From Gymnothorax reevesii (lineage: Eukaryota > Chordata > Actinopteri > Anguilliformes > Muraenidae), in assembly GCA_029721435.1 (NCBI GenBank), contig CM056581.1, positions 74,370,796 to 74,434,795 of the forward strand: a stretch of 64,000 nucleotides of DNA. Reading direction: 5' to 3'. Positions 22,261 to 33,099 of this stretch are shown here, piece after piece (within the stretch, counting starts at the first letter, position 1; each line of letters starts with the position of its first letter). Both the position numbers and the translations under genes were made by a program. Below the pieces are notes generated by a model. The model did not search any database. It was not told the DNA's origin and saw only the letters and a program-made list of their open reading frames with translations.

Positions 22261-23828
22261 GGGAGCTGTCTGCCCCAACCACATCTGCTCAGAGCAGCAC
22301 ATCAGATGTGCTGCTGGAGGCAGTGCTACAGGGCCTGTAAATGATGGTAGGGTGAGACAGGCCATGAAAAGGTGATTAATTGTATTTATGCTGCTATAAG
22401 AACTTACGGTGTCCTATACTCTTGTTAGCATTTAATATTGGTCTCTGTAACACTGCAACCATTGCGGTTATATCTGTACTGAATCATTTTGGTGTATTTT
22501 ATACTTGTCTCGAATAATTTATATTTAAAATGAAGTAAACAAAACAATAACAAAAACTTTCTGGTTTCCATTACAAATGTTTGTGTCATTCCCATATCAG
22601 GCAGTTTCCCAGTATGTTTGCCAATGACCAGCCAAGAGGGAAAAGAAGGTTCTTGACCCCCCACCTTGCATCGTGAAAACGACAGACTTTCAAATGTATG
22701 TCCTTCTAGAACCCAATCAGTTAACACCGAAAGGCTCAGAAGAGCTCCAACTTGCTCATGCTGGCCTCGGGAAGAAGCTGTTAATTCTCCCAGACAACCT
22801 GAAACACAACGAGGAAAGCATATGGTGTACAATATTGTACTAGGCATAACTATAAAGAAAGTTGTCAGACACTTGCTGAATGCTAATTTTTATTTATTTA
22901 TTTCATTTTTTAAGATTGTGGCTCTACTTGAAGAACAATATCCAAAATTGAAGACCTTAAAAGGAGGTTGGATGTTTTTCAAGTCAACAGGTAGAATTTT
23001 TCCTTTATCCCAATTACGAAAAATATTGCTATTAATGTTTGTCACATTCCAAACCCCAGAGGTGTGGTGTCATGTGACATTAACTTTGAATTACCATTCA
23101 CGTCACTACTCAAGTGGTAGGCAACAGTATTTAAGTCCTCCACAACGTCTTTTCCTGACAAATTCTAACTTTTGTTTGATGTTAATGAATATAAAATTGC
23201 AAGGTTTTAAAGAATTCTCACTTCTTTCCATTTTAAAATAGGTGATAGCGGACGTCGCAAGCTCTCAGTAATTCCAACTGACTCAGAGGGTTACTCCACA
23301 AGGCTGCTCAAATCAGCATCTAACAATGGGAAAAATACAGTGTTTGCACTTCCACTTCAGGAGACGCTTCCCACCGAGCCACTTCCCTATGATTCAGTAG
23401 AGTTCGCCAAAATGCCACAGTCGCAATGCATTACGTGTGGCAGTCAAACGCCATTGCAGCTGTTGCCGCTACATGTGGAGGGATGCCGTGGCACATTGCC
23501 TGTAAGCTGTTTTCATTTATCTCATTTCTCAAATGTTTTTTAGTGTGTACAAATTACTGTTTCAAAGTCAATAGTCCTTTTTATTTATTCATTTATTTTA
23601 GGAGAGCGAATCTGGGCCATGCCTTGATGAAGACTGTTTAGTCATTGAGCAGCCAGTCCTTTGTACCACAGGCATGGAAGAATCTTTGGAGGTAATAGAT
23701 GTTATTTACTATTGCGGTTTCCTGTTATTTTCATTTCAATAATTTACCATTTATTCACCACGTACAGTAAGTTAGTTGATGTTTCAGAACATAATGATGC
23801 GAAGCTTGGAGGTATATAAATAGGCTTA

Positions 23829-24033
23829 ATGCACAGCCTCACTGCTTCCTGAACTTAAACCAGCTCCTTTATTTCTTGTCTTTCATTATTGGACACACTG
23901 ATTAGTCCAGGTGTGTCTGCTACTTGTTGTGATTACTGTGGTCAGGCACACCTTGATTAATCAGTGTGTCCAGTAATGAAAGACGGGAAATAAAGGAGCT
24001 GGTTTAACTTCAGGAAGTAGTGGAGCTGTGCAT
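23829..24033. mobile_element. Hairpin MITE-like element in intron 6
   Basis: ATGCACAGC...CTTCCTGAA at the left pairs with the reverse complement at the right (ending about 24033). The arms include CCAGCTCCTTTATTTC and GACACACTGATTA, about 85-90 bp each, around a loop of about 25 bp near 23920-23945. There is no coding sequence. A hairpin this long could also fold as an RNA when the intron is transcribed. Confidence 0.7.
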
Positions 24034-24359
24034 AAACTGCATTGGTGGGGCCATAACATATAGAATATTTCCTGTAGCTAATGAATATCACAGGTGTGAA
24101 AGAGGTGTGTGAAACATGACACTTTTCTTACAATAATTTGATCTGTTTGAAAAGAAATGATATTTCTTTTACAGGTTTGCCCAATCTGTCTTGCTTCATA
24201 CCCAGCTTATGTCCTCCCATCTCATGCAAGCACATGTGTTGATGGGTAAGAGGTTTATGATGAATTGTTTCAGATAAAAGACAGAAGGTAATAGCATGTC
24301 CCAGGTGAGAGGGAGAACTTGTGTAAAGAGGATCATGTTTAATTTTAGTATCACCATAA

Positions 24360-24740
24360 GCTTTTCATGTGCTTCTCTCTTTTCTGTGTTTTTTGGGTTC
24401 AGAGTTTACATCAGGGCCTCTCAACCTTTTCTAACTTAATGCCCGCCTCTTATTGGGAAGAAATGTCAGAGGAACACCTCTCCTCATAAATAAGAAAAAA
24501 CCAACAAACAATATGACACGCGCTTAAGTTTATTTGAAATCTCTGGTTTTAGTGGCTCATTTCTAATTTCTTTGATATTAGCATCACCACCTGCTATCTG
24601 TGTTTCCAAATTTAATGTATTCAGGCCATATTTCCTCACAACATTCTTTGGAGCTTTTATTGGTGCAGAGTTGTCTCCCACACCACTTTTACATTTCAAA
24701 ACTGGATCTTTTCTGTGTCACTGTGTCTGAGGGAACATTA
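24360..24740 (-). other. Unclassified repeat-like stretch in intron 7
   Basis: A 71-codon minus-strand open segment (24699-24484) includes KPEISNKLKRV but has no recognisable domain, splice context or promoter. It may be a fragment of a DNA transposon gene. Confidence 0.25.
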
Positions 24741-25868
24741 GCCAGCTGACAGTGAGAATACACGTCTCTACCTGATGACGTGTGTTGATATGGAAATATA
24801 ATTGTTCGTTGAAATTATGCACTTAATCTGACATCTGTGTTAATTCTTAAGCACATTTAGATATAACAGTAACAAGGTATTTCTCTAATTTTAATCTAAA
24901 TATTTGACACCATTGCCTCTAGCCCACAAGGCACACTAAAACACACGATCACAACTCATGATTTGAGTTTCCCATTCTTGCAAGTCACGTGGTTTTTTTT
25001 TTTGGTTTGTATTTTTTTTTTTCCTTTTCCAAGAATGGACAGCGCTCAACCTAGCGTAGCAGCCAGTCTACTAAGGGGAGAGGGAATAGCAGGACCCTCA
25101 GTTCCACTCTTAGCTGCAGGTAATTGCCCCACAACAATTACAAATATGGTGTTTATATTGTTACAAAACAATGTTGTTAAAAGAACTTTGATCCAGTGTA
25201 TTCAAAAATGAATATTGATCTCAAATACCTACCCATTAAACTGCAGAGCAATTTGAATGGCCCTTTGCATCAGCCACTTTTCTTTTTTTTCTCTCTCCTT
25301 TCATAAATTACAGTTTCAGCTGGGAGAATGAAGCCGACCCCCAAAAGACTTGCAAGTTGTTCAGAGAAGAACTACTTGATCGTTGCTCTGAATGTCCACG
25401 CCTCTCTGTCACTTAACATGTTTGACACAGAAGAAGATAAGGACAGTGCATTCATTTTACAAGCAGACCAATGTTAACTGGGCAGCTCCATTCATGTGCA
25501 GGCTGAGGTATTAATGAATGGTGTATCTGTATATAAGTAATTATCTGAATTGAATTTTGCCTGTAGTTGAGTGCATGTTCCGATAGCGTCACCTTTATAT
25601 TTGAAGTGGTTGTGATTTTTTCTTTAAGGAGATACAGCAGTCGGTGAAGGTGTCACCCACCATGTTTTGTCCATGGCCATGCAAAAATTGAAGACGGGCT
25701 TCAGACTAAATTTAGGTTTGCATATACATGAGTGAGTGAGAGTGTATCATCTGTAATCTTTTCATGTTAAAATTATTAATTGTAACCTGTTCCTTGGACA
25801 CTAAGGTGAAATGATGGAATGGCATTGACATGTAAACATTGATATGAAATAAACCACATGTTCCTGCT

Positions 25869-26289
25869 TAAAGGGAAGGTTTGGGGGTTGTATGAGATAT
25901 TTTTCACTACTAGTCAGTGTGTTACCTGTCATAGTTCATAATGAGCTCATCCTATGGGAAAGCAGCATGATGCACCGTTTTAAAGACCTGTTGCTTGTGG
26001 TCCTGTTTATAGCAGCACAATGCTCCCCTTTATTTCATCTAAAAGAAGCCCCACCTGAAATGTCCCTTTGCATGTTTGCCACGTTTTTAAAATGGCTGCC
26101 ACAATATATTTCTGTCACACAGACATTTCCTTTCAAAACTAACTTCCCTCAGCCACAAAAAGTTCATAGGAATAAAGACATTGTCCGGTCACAGAGGGGT
26201 AGCTTACTACTGTTGACGGTAAGTAACATAATGACTAGTGATAAGTAACTCATACAACCCCACATCAAAAGACCCAAACTTTCTCTTTA
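25869..26289. mobile_element. MITE-like element in intron 10
   Basis: TTAAAGGGAAGGTTTGGG at the left is mirrored by CCCAAACTTTCTCTTTAA at the right. Just inside are GGTTGTATGAG and its inverted counterpart CTCATACAACC. It is about 420 bp with no gene. The open frame at 25892-26248 lies wholly inside it and is not credible. Confidence 0.65.
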
Positions 26290-26679
26290 ATCTGAATTAA
26301 TTGACGAAGGTTGATTTGGGTTTAACTGTGATCATGTTTTATAACTGATTGTTCAGTGTTTCTTGACCTACGTTTTTATTTATTTAGGCTCTGCTGCTCC
26401 CACAGCCCTTTTTGAGGGAGAAACAGAACATTGCGTTCCATCTGCCACTGCTGTGCTGAGGGAAAGCAACCTCTTTGAGATGGCAGGCCGAATGATTGGT
26501 CATTCTTTTCTACATGGCGGTTTTGGCTTCTCAGGACTGAGTTTTCCTGTGGTGACTCTGTTGACTGGTGGGAGCACTGACACTGCAGCATCAGCTCTGA
26601 CCCTGGAGGACTGTCCTGATATTGACCATCGTGAAACTATTAGTTTGGTGAGTAATGTAGTAAAGTTTGCATGTGTTGT

Positions 26680-27083
26680 GTTCTGGGGTCCTGGCCTTTG
26701 GCCAGGACAGCGTTTATGGTTTTAACAGTTTCATGTTCAAGATCCCATAGTTCACAGTTTCATAGTTTCATGTTCATAGTCACAGTTTTAACAGTTTCTT
26801 GTATCAAGTCTTTGTATTTCATAATTCATGTTTATTGTCCATGTTTTTACTTTTCCATGTTTTTGTTTTCGCCAGGTCTGCCAAGCCACTCCACCGCTTG
26901 TCTGCGTTCCGCCACGTGCCTTCGTTGTTGCACATTTCTGAGCTATGGTTGGCTTTGGTATTTCCCCTTCCTTCTGTGCTGTGCTGGATTCGGGCCTATC
27001 TAAGCTTAATTGACAATTAGCTGTTTTTAAGTTACTAACATTTACTAACATTCACTGGGTGGTGTAATTCTTAGATAGGCACA
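26680..27083 (+). repeat. Old repeat sequence left of the GMR1 insertion
   Basis: It begins with a perfect short hairpin GTCCTGGCC-TTT-GGCCAGGAC (26691-26711), then irregular TTTCATGTTCA and CACAGTTT repeats. Similar TTCATG/CAAGTTTTG-rich sequence resumes after the gypsy element (33150-33740) and ends in AATAAAATCCTCATTCCCAT. The GMR1 element therefore probably landed in an older retroelement inside the intron. Confidence 0.4.
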
Positions 27084-27592
27084 TGTAATGTGAATATAGG
27101 CCACTAGATGGCAGTATTTACCTTTTTTTTTGTTAAGCTCAGACTTGAGTCATGTTTGGACATGTTTCCAGACATGTCTGGGGCAAGTCTCAGAAAATTA
27201 AAAAAAAGAGGTCTAAATGTGGGTGGGGTCTGCAAAAGAGTATATAAGGAAAAGAATTGAGACAGTAAAGTAGTAGGAGAAATTGCAAGAAGAAGGATAC
27301 GTGTGACCAGACCTGTCATTTCTGTTCAAGACCTGTGTAGTTTCTTTTGTGGATTTCTTTGCCTGTGTTTGAGCATTTTCTTCATCCAGGACATCACCAA
27401 GCCACCCCACCAAAAAGGGACTGTAATTATTTCTGTTTTTTCTTATTTATCAATCTTGGTCTTTAGTTGTAGGTTGTTATTAGTCTTTGTCGTTGTTAAA
27501 AATTAAATGTGTTTTAGTTGTTGAAACTGTGTTTGTCGTCCCTTGCTGTTGCTGTTGTGTTATGAATGTAATAACAAATTGGGGCCATAACA
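27084..27592 (+). repeat. 5' LTR of the GMR1-type element
   Basis: 509 bp, TG...CA boundaries, with TATATAAGG at 27241-27249 as promoter. By eye I see no difference from the 3' LTR, and all three short open frames across it have identical translations in the two LTRs. LTRs are identical when an element integrates, so this indicates a recent insertion. Confidence 0.93.
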
Positions 27593-27593
27593 A

Positions 27594-27616
27594 ATTGGGG
27601 GCTCAAGGTCCGGGAT
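27594..27616 (+). other. Primer-binding-site-like sequence
   Basis: TTGGGGGCTC starts two bases after the 5' LTR, followed by AAGGTCCGGGAT. It resembles a tRNA-Pro complementary site (TGGGGGCTC then GTCCGGGAT) but with extra bases in the middle. The assignment is inference. Confidence 0.45.
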
Positions 27617-27708
27617 AGACCATTGTGTGAGTAATTTATTGAAAATCTAACATTCCAAATTGTGAAATTGTTTTTGTGAATTTTCCTTGATATATATTGA
27701 CAACAGCA

Positions 27709-30700
27709 ATGGATGATTTCTTGGCATCACCAACCGTAGGGGTTTTGAAGTCTTTTAAAAAGACAGAACTGCTAGAAATTTGCAGACAGTTGGAGTTGAC
27801 AGAGATAAAACCAGCCATGCGAAAAGCAAGACTGGCTAGAGAGATAGTTGAATATTACATTGATGAAAATGTGTTTGCACCAGAAGATCTGGAACAGTTT
27901 CCAGTGGAAAATCCAAATATAGAAATGGAACTTAAATTAAAAATGCTAGAGATTGAAAGGGAGGAAAGAGAAAAACAAAGAGAATTTGAGAGGGAAGAAA
28001 AAGAAAAACAAAGGCAGTTTGAGTTAGAAAAATTAGCAAGAGAAGAAAAACAAAGAGAATTTGAGTTAGAAAAATTTGCAAGACAGAGAGATTTTGAATT
28101 AGAGAAACTCGATAGAGAAGAAAGACTCCAAATGGAGCAACTAAAAATAAAAATTCAAACTGAAAATAAATTTCGGGCTAGCCAGGAGGTAAAACTGGTA
28201 CCTCCATTTTCGGAAAAGGATGTTGACAACTATTTCCAGTGTTTTGAAAAGGTAGCAAAGAGTTGCCAGTGGCCAAAGGAACACTGGCCTCTGATGTTGC
28301 AAACTGTCCTCAAGGGTAAAGCTCAACAAGCCTATTCGGCTTTGTCTGCAGATGATTCCTCTGATTATGAGGTTGTCAAAAAGGTTATTATGAGAGCTTA
28401 TGAGTTGGTTCCAGAGGCTTACCGACAGAAATTCAGAGGTCTGAAGAAATCTGAAAATCAGACTTATGTTGAATTTGCTAATGAAAAGCAGGTTTGCTTT
28501 GAGCGCTGGTGTACTTCTATGGAGGTCAAGGATGATTTCAACTCACTAAAAGAGATGGTGTTAGTTGAAGAATTCAAGAACTGTGTTAAAGATGATGTTA
28601 AGACCTACCTTAATGAGAAGCAAGCACTGAATTTGCAATCAGCTGCCAAATTTGCAGATGAATATGTTCTCACACATAAGTCCAAATTTCAGTCTAGCAG
28701 TAATAATAAATGGTCCCAATTTCAGAAAAAGGGTTACGGTGATACCCAAGATTCCTCACCCAAAGACAAAGACAAATCTGGTGATGGTGCTCAGAAATCC
28801 AGTAACAGGTCTGATCAAAGTGTGAAAGCTGACAGTGACAGAAGTGGTCTAGTTTGCAGTTATTGCAAGAAATCTGGTCATGTTACAACTAACTGTTGGT
28901 TCCTTAAAGCTAAGAAAGAAAAAGAAAAGGATACCAAACCAAATGCCTTTGTGAAAACAAGGTTAGAAACCCCTGTAGTGGATAACCAATCTGCTAAATT
29001 GCCTGCTTCTTGTGGGGCTAAAAAGCCTAATACAGCTGACTTTGTGAGGGAGGAATTTCTTCCATTTGTGTCAGAGGGATTTGTGGCTCTGAATGAGCAT
29101 ACTACTCCTGTCCCCATATATATCCTAAGGGATACCGGAGCTTCTCAGTCACTTTTGTTGATGGACTCCTTGGAGTTACGTGATGAGACCGCTTCAGGGG
29201 ATTTCATACTTGTACAAGGTATTGAAGGGAGGACTGTATCTGTACCCCTGCGCTCTATATTCTTGAAGTCAGATTTAGTTACAGGACAGGTAAAGGTGGG
29301 ACTTATGTCAAGTCTACCTATAAAGGGTGTTTCTCTGTTGCTAGGCAATGACCTGGCTGGGGGCAAAGTAGTTCCCCCTGTACATCTTACTTCACAGCCG
29401 AGCACTGAAAATGGGGATGAGGACCCATCTCTGTATCCTTCTTGCGCAGTGACTCGTGCTATGGCCAAGAAGGCTAAAGAAGATGATGTGGTGCCGTCCA
29501 GTACATTGAATAGTCAGGACTCAGGTGGTTCGCCTCATGACTCTGATTGGCCTACTATGGTTTCTCCGTTTGAGGACTTATCAGATACTTTTATCAGTTC
29601 TCTATTCTGCCAGCCGGATGGGTCTGGTGATTCTGATGTGTCTGGAGACTTGTCTCTGTCCAGAAAGCGGTTGATTGAGGAGCAAACTAATGATCCTGAA
29701 ATTGGTGTACTAAAGAGGAGAGCCCTTCCTGAAAAGGAAATGGATGCAGTTCCAGTTGGGTATTGTCTCAAGGATGGTGTGTTGATGCGGAGGTGGCGCC
29801 CTCCTGATATCCCTGCCAATGCAGATTGGGCAGTGGTCAGGCAAATTGTTGTTCCGAAGGTCTATAGGAATGAGATCTTAACAATGGCTCATAGTTTACC
29901 TTTAGGAGGTCATCTTGGTGTTAACAAGACTGTTGATAAGATCATGAAACACTTCTTTTGGCCTGGGCTTCGGAAAGACGTTTCCAACTTTTGCAAAACC
30001 TGTCACACTTGTCAGGTAGTTGGAAAACACCAGTTAGACCCACCTGTAGCTCCATTGCAGCCTATCCCAGCATTTGGGGAGCCATTCTCTAGGGTCATTG
30101 TTGATTGCGTTGGTCCATTACCCAAGACTAGATCTGGAAATCAGTACTTGTTGACAATCATGTGTGCATCTACCAGATTCCCCGAAGCCATACCTCTACG
30201 TAACATCAAGGCAACTGCAATCTCGAAGGCTTTGATAAAGTTCTTCACGTTGTTTGGTCTTCCCAGGGAAATTCAGTCAGACCAAGGTAGCAATTTCACT
30301 TCAGGATTGTTTCAGCAGGTTGTGTATGAACTAGGTGCAAAGCAGATTCTTTCTAGTGCCTATCATCCAGAAAGTCAGGGTGCCTTAGAGCGGTTTCATT
30401 CCACTCTCAAGACAATGATGAGGACTTATTGTTATGACCATGAGAAAGACTGGGATGAAGGGGTTCATTTGCTGTTGTTTGCAGCTAGAGAAGCAGTGCA
30501 GGAGTCTACTGGATTCAGTCCATTTGAGCTAGTGTTTGGTCATGAAGTGAGAGGACCTTTGCTATTATTGAGTGAACAATGGCAAGAGAAAGAGCCGCAT
30601 ATCAGTCTGTTAGACTATGTTGGCAAGTTCAAGGAAAGATTGCGTGCAGCTTGTGACCTTGCCAAAGAGAACTTGAAATCAAGTCAGGGAAAAATGAAAA

Positions 30701-32457
30701 CTTGGTATGATCATAAGGCTAGAAGCCGTGAGTTTAAACCAGGAGAAAAGGTCCTTGTGTTGTTTCCCTTGCAGTCCAATCCATTGCAGGCTAGATTTCA
30801 TGGTCCTTATGAAATTCTGACAAAAATCAATGATCTCAATTACATTGTGAAGACTCCAGATAGGAGAAAACCAAAACAATTGTGTCATATTAACATGCTA
30901 AAGCCTTATCATGACAGAAATGCTAGGGTTGCAGCTGTCACTTCAGATTCTCCAATGGTCAAAACGTGTGAAGATGAGGGGGAGTTTCAAGGTGATGAAC
31001 CAAGAATTGAAGCTGAAGTTCTTTCATGTAAATTGTCAAACACTGAAGTGTTGCAAAATCTTGATGTAAAACTCCAGCACTTAGAACCCTCACAGAGAGA
31101 TCAGTTTGAAAGGTTGATCAAGAAATATGAGGATCTGTTTCCTGATGTTCCAAAGAGAGTTTCTGTAGCCTCTCGTGATGTGGATGTTGGTGGTGCCAAA
31201 CCAATAGAACAGCATCCGTACCGGATGAATCCTGAAAAGAGAAAGATTGCTGAGAAAGAGGTTGAGTACATGTTAGAACATGATATTATCAGGCCCTCCA
31301 ACTCAGATTGGAGTTCACCCTGTGTGCTAGTTCCAAAACCTGATGGAAGTACTAGATTCTGTACAGATTATCGCAAAGTCAATGCTGTAACTAGAACTGA
31401 TGTGTTTCCAATACCTAGGATTGATGATTGTATTGATAGTGTAGGGCAAGCAAAGTTTCTGACCAAGATTGATTTATTGAAGGGTTATTGGTGTGTGCCT
31501 TTAACTGAGAGGGCCAAGAGCATCTCTGCTTTTGCCACACCATCTGGATTGTACCAGTATGAAGTCCTACCCTTTGGCATGAAAAATGCCCCAGCCACGT
31601 TCCAAAGGATGATACAGTCTACAATCGCCGGATTGCCACACACGGGTGCATACATCGATGACCTGATCACATGGAGTGACTCCTGGGAAGAACATCTAAA
31701 AGATGTAGAGACGTTGTTCCAGCGCCTGACCCAGGCTAACCTGACTGTTAACCTGAACAAGAGTGACTTTGGTTGTGCTACTGTCACCTATCTTGGCTAC
31801 GTCATAGGCCAGGGTAAGGTGGCACCCATAAATGCTAAAGTCCAAGCCATCATGGACTTTCCAGTTCCTGACAACAAAAAAGCTTTGCGCCGCTTCCTTG
31901 GAATGATCGGGTACTACCGCAAGTTCTGCAAGAACTTTGCTGAGATTGCTCTCAGTCTAACTAACCAACTGAAGAAAGGCATAAAGTTCACCTGGGATGA
32001 TGCATGCCAGAGAGCCTTCGATCGCCTGAAGTCTCTGCTGTGTCACTTCCCCGTGCTCAAATCTCCTGACTTCAACAAACCGTTCTCCATCGCGGTCGAT
32101 GCTAGCGACCAAGCTTGTGGATCTGTGCTCCTACAGAGAAGTGACTCTGATGACATTGAGCATCCCGTGGCATACTTCTCCAGGAAGTTCAATCGCCACC
32201 AAAGGAACTATTCCACAATAGAGAAGGAACTGTTGGCTCTGGTCCTTTCTTTACAACACTTTGAGGTTTATGTTTGTACAGGACAAAAGCCAATGATTGT
32301 GTACACTGACCACAATCCGTTAACGTTTTTGAGTAAGATGAAAAACAAGAATCGGAGATTGTTGAATTGGAGTTTGATTTTACAGGAGTTTGACTTGGAA
32401 ATTAAGCATGTGAAGGGTACAGACAATGTAATTGCTGATTGCTTATCCCGTGTTTGA
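27709..32457 (+). CDS. GMR1-type gag-pol polyprotein (gag-PR-INT-RT-RH)
   Basis: One frame of about 1,582 codons from the ATG at 27709. A charged coiled-coil of EREEREKQREFEREEKEK type spans about residues 75-150. Gag follows, with a CCHC knuckle CSYCKKSGHVTTNCW at about 383. An aspartic protease motif LRDTGASQSLL lies at about 474. The integrase has an HHCC finger (about 728-769) and D,D,E residues in IVDCVGP, SDQGSNF and ALERFHST (about 797-895). Then comes RT, with FPIPRIDDCID, LLKGYWCVPL, VLPFGMKNAP and YIDD at about 1315, and RNase H from IAVDASDQACGS to DNVIADCLS. Integrase lies before RT, opposite to ordinary Ty3/gypsy but known for the GMR1 group of fish and other deuterostomes. There is no frameshift or stop and no separate gag frame, so the element may be active. 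Confidence 0.95.
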   Translation: MDDFLASPTVGVLKSFKKTELLEICRQLELTEIKPAMRKARLAREIVEYYIDENVFAPEDLEQFPVENPNIEMELKLKMLEIEREEREKQREFEREEKEKQRQFELEKLAREEKQREFELEKFARQRDFELEKLDREERLQMEQLKIKIQTENKFRASQEVKLVPPFSEKDVDNYFQCFEKVAKSCQWPKEHWPLMLQTVLKGKAQQAYSALSADDSSDYEVVKKVIMRAYELVPEAYRQKFRGLKKSENQTYVEFANEKQVCFERWCTSMEVKDDFNSLKEMVLVEEFKNCVKDDVKTYLNEKQALNLQSAAKFADEYVLTHKSKFQSSSNNKWSQFQKKGYGDTQDSSPKDKDKSGDGAQKSSNRSDQSVKADSDRSGLVCSYCKKSGHVTTNCWFLKAKKEKEKDTKPNAFVKTRLETPVVDNQSAKLPASCGAKKPNTADFVREEFLPFVSEGFVALNEHTTPVPIYILRDTGASQSLLLMDSLELRDETASGDFILVQGIEGRTVSVPLRSIFLKSDLVTGQVKVGLMSSLPIKGVSLLLGNDLAGGKVVPPVHLTSQPSTENGDEDPSLYPSCAVTRAMAKKAKEDDVVPSSTLNSQDSGGSPHDSDWPTMVSPFEDLSDTFISSLFCQPDGSGDSDVSGDLSLSRKRLIEEQTNDPEIGVLKRRALPEKEMDAVPVGYCLKDGVLMRRWRPPDIPANADWAVVRQIVVPKVYRNEILTMAHSLPLGGHLGVNKTVDKIMKHFFWPGLRKDVSNFCKTCHTCQVVGKHQLDPPVAPLQPIPAFGEPFSRVIVDCVGPLPKTRSGNQYLLTIMCASTRFPEAIPLRNIKATAISKALIKFFTLFGLPREIQSDQGSNFTSGLFQQVVYELGAKQILSSAYHPESQGALERFHSTLKTMMRTYCYDHEKDWDEGVHLLLFAAREAVQESTGFSPFELVFGHEVRGPLLLLSEQWQEKEPHISLLDYVGKFKERLRAACDLAKENLKSSQGKMKTWYDHKARSREFKPGEKVLVLFPLQSNPLQARFHGPYEILTKINDLNYIVKTPDRRKPKQLCHINMLKPYHDRNARVAAVTSDSPMVKTCEDEGEFQGDEPRIEAEVLSCKLSNTEVLQNLDVKLQHLEPSQRDQFERLIKKYEDLFPDVPKRVSVASRDVDVGGAKPIEQHPYRMNPEKRKIAEKEVEYMLEHDIIRPSNSDWSSPCVLVPKPDGSTRFCTDYRKVNAVTRTDVFPIPRIDDCIDSVGQAKFLTKIDLLKGYWCVPLTERAKSISAFATPSGLYQYEVLPFGMKNAPATFQRMIQSTIAGLPHTGAYIDDLITWSDSWEEHLKDVETLFQRLTQANLTVNLNKSDFGCATVTYLGYVIGQGKVAPINAKVQAIMDFPVPDNKKALRRFLGMIGYYRKFCKNFAEIALSLTNQLKKGIKFTWDDACQRAFDRLKSLLCHFPVLKSPDFNKPFSIAVDASDQACGSVLLQRSDSDDIEHPVAYFSRKFNRHQRNYSTIEKELLALVLSLQHFEVYVCTGQKPMIVYTDHNPLTFLSKMKNKNRRLLNWSLILQEFDLEIKHVKGTDNVIADCLSRV

Positions 32458-32580
32458 ATGTGTATATATATATCATGTGTTTGAATATTGTATGATATGT
32501 ATATATAGACAAGTGTTCACTTAACCATTTTGTATTGAAAAGAAAAATTTTGCCTTTGTGAGTCAAAATTTTTCCCTTTT

Positions 32581-32590
32581 GGAATGGAGG
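32581..32590 (+). other. Polypurine tract of the GMR1-type element
   Basis: GGAATGGAGG abuts the start of the 3' LTR at 32591, the expected priming site for plus-strand DNA synthesis. Confidence 0.7.
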
Positions 32591-33099
32591 TGTAATGTGA
32601 ATATAGGCCACTAGATGGCAGTATTTACCTTTTTTTTTGTTAAGCTCAGACTTGAGTCATGTTTGGACATGTTTCCAGACATGTCTGGGGCAAGTCTCAG
32701 AAAATTAAAAAAAAGAGGTCTAAATGTGGGTGGGGTCTGCAAAAGAGTATATAAGGAAAAGAATTGAGACAGTAAAGTAGTAGGAGAAATTGCAAGAAGA
32801 AGGATACGTGTGACCAGACCTGTCATTTCTGTTCAAGACCTGTGTAGTTTCTTTTGTGGATTTCTTTGCCTGTGTTTGAGCATTTTCTTCATCCAGGACA
32901 TCACCAAGCCACCCCACCAAAAAGGGACTGTAATTATTTCTGTTTTTTCTTATTTATCAATCTTGGTCTTTAGTTGTAGGTTGTTATTAGTCTTTGTCGT
33001 TGTTAAAAATTAAATGTGTTTTAGTTGTTGAAACTGTGTTTGTCGTCCCTTGCTGTTGCTGTTGTGTTATGAATGTAATAACAAATTGGGGCCATAACA
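32591..33099 (+). repeat. 3' LTR of the GMR1-type element
   Basis: Same length and, as far as can be read, same sequence as the 5' LTR. It is followed by CACA, matching the four bases before the 5' LTR. Confidence 0.93.

Larger units (their letters stand above)
27084..33099 (+). mobile_element. Full-length GMR1-type Ty3/gypsy LTR retrotransposon
   Basis: Two 509-bp direct repeats (27084-27592 and 32591-33099) begin TGTAATG and end CATAACA. CACA flanks both ends (27080-27083 and 33100-33103), a short target duplication. Between them is one uninterrupted gag-pol gene. Everything needed for an autonomous element can be seen: a TATA box in the LTR, a primer-binding-like site, gag, protease, integrase, RT, RNase H and a polypurine tract. 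No envelope gene is present. The insertion is in sense orientation within a HECT-gene intron. Confidence 0.93.

Noticed and set aside
25892..26248. 118-codon plus-strand frame in HECT intron 10
   Set aside because: It is fully contained in a MITE with terminal inverted repeats and has no relation to flanking exons.
28878..31787. Minus-strand frames of 60-107 codons opposite gag-pol
   Set aside because: They are antisense shadows of the intact gag-pol gene.
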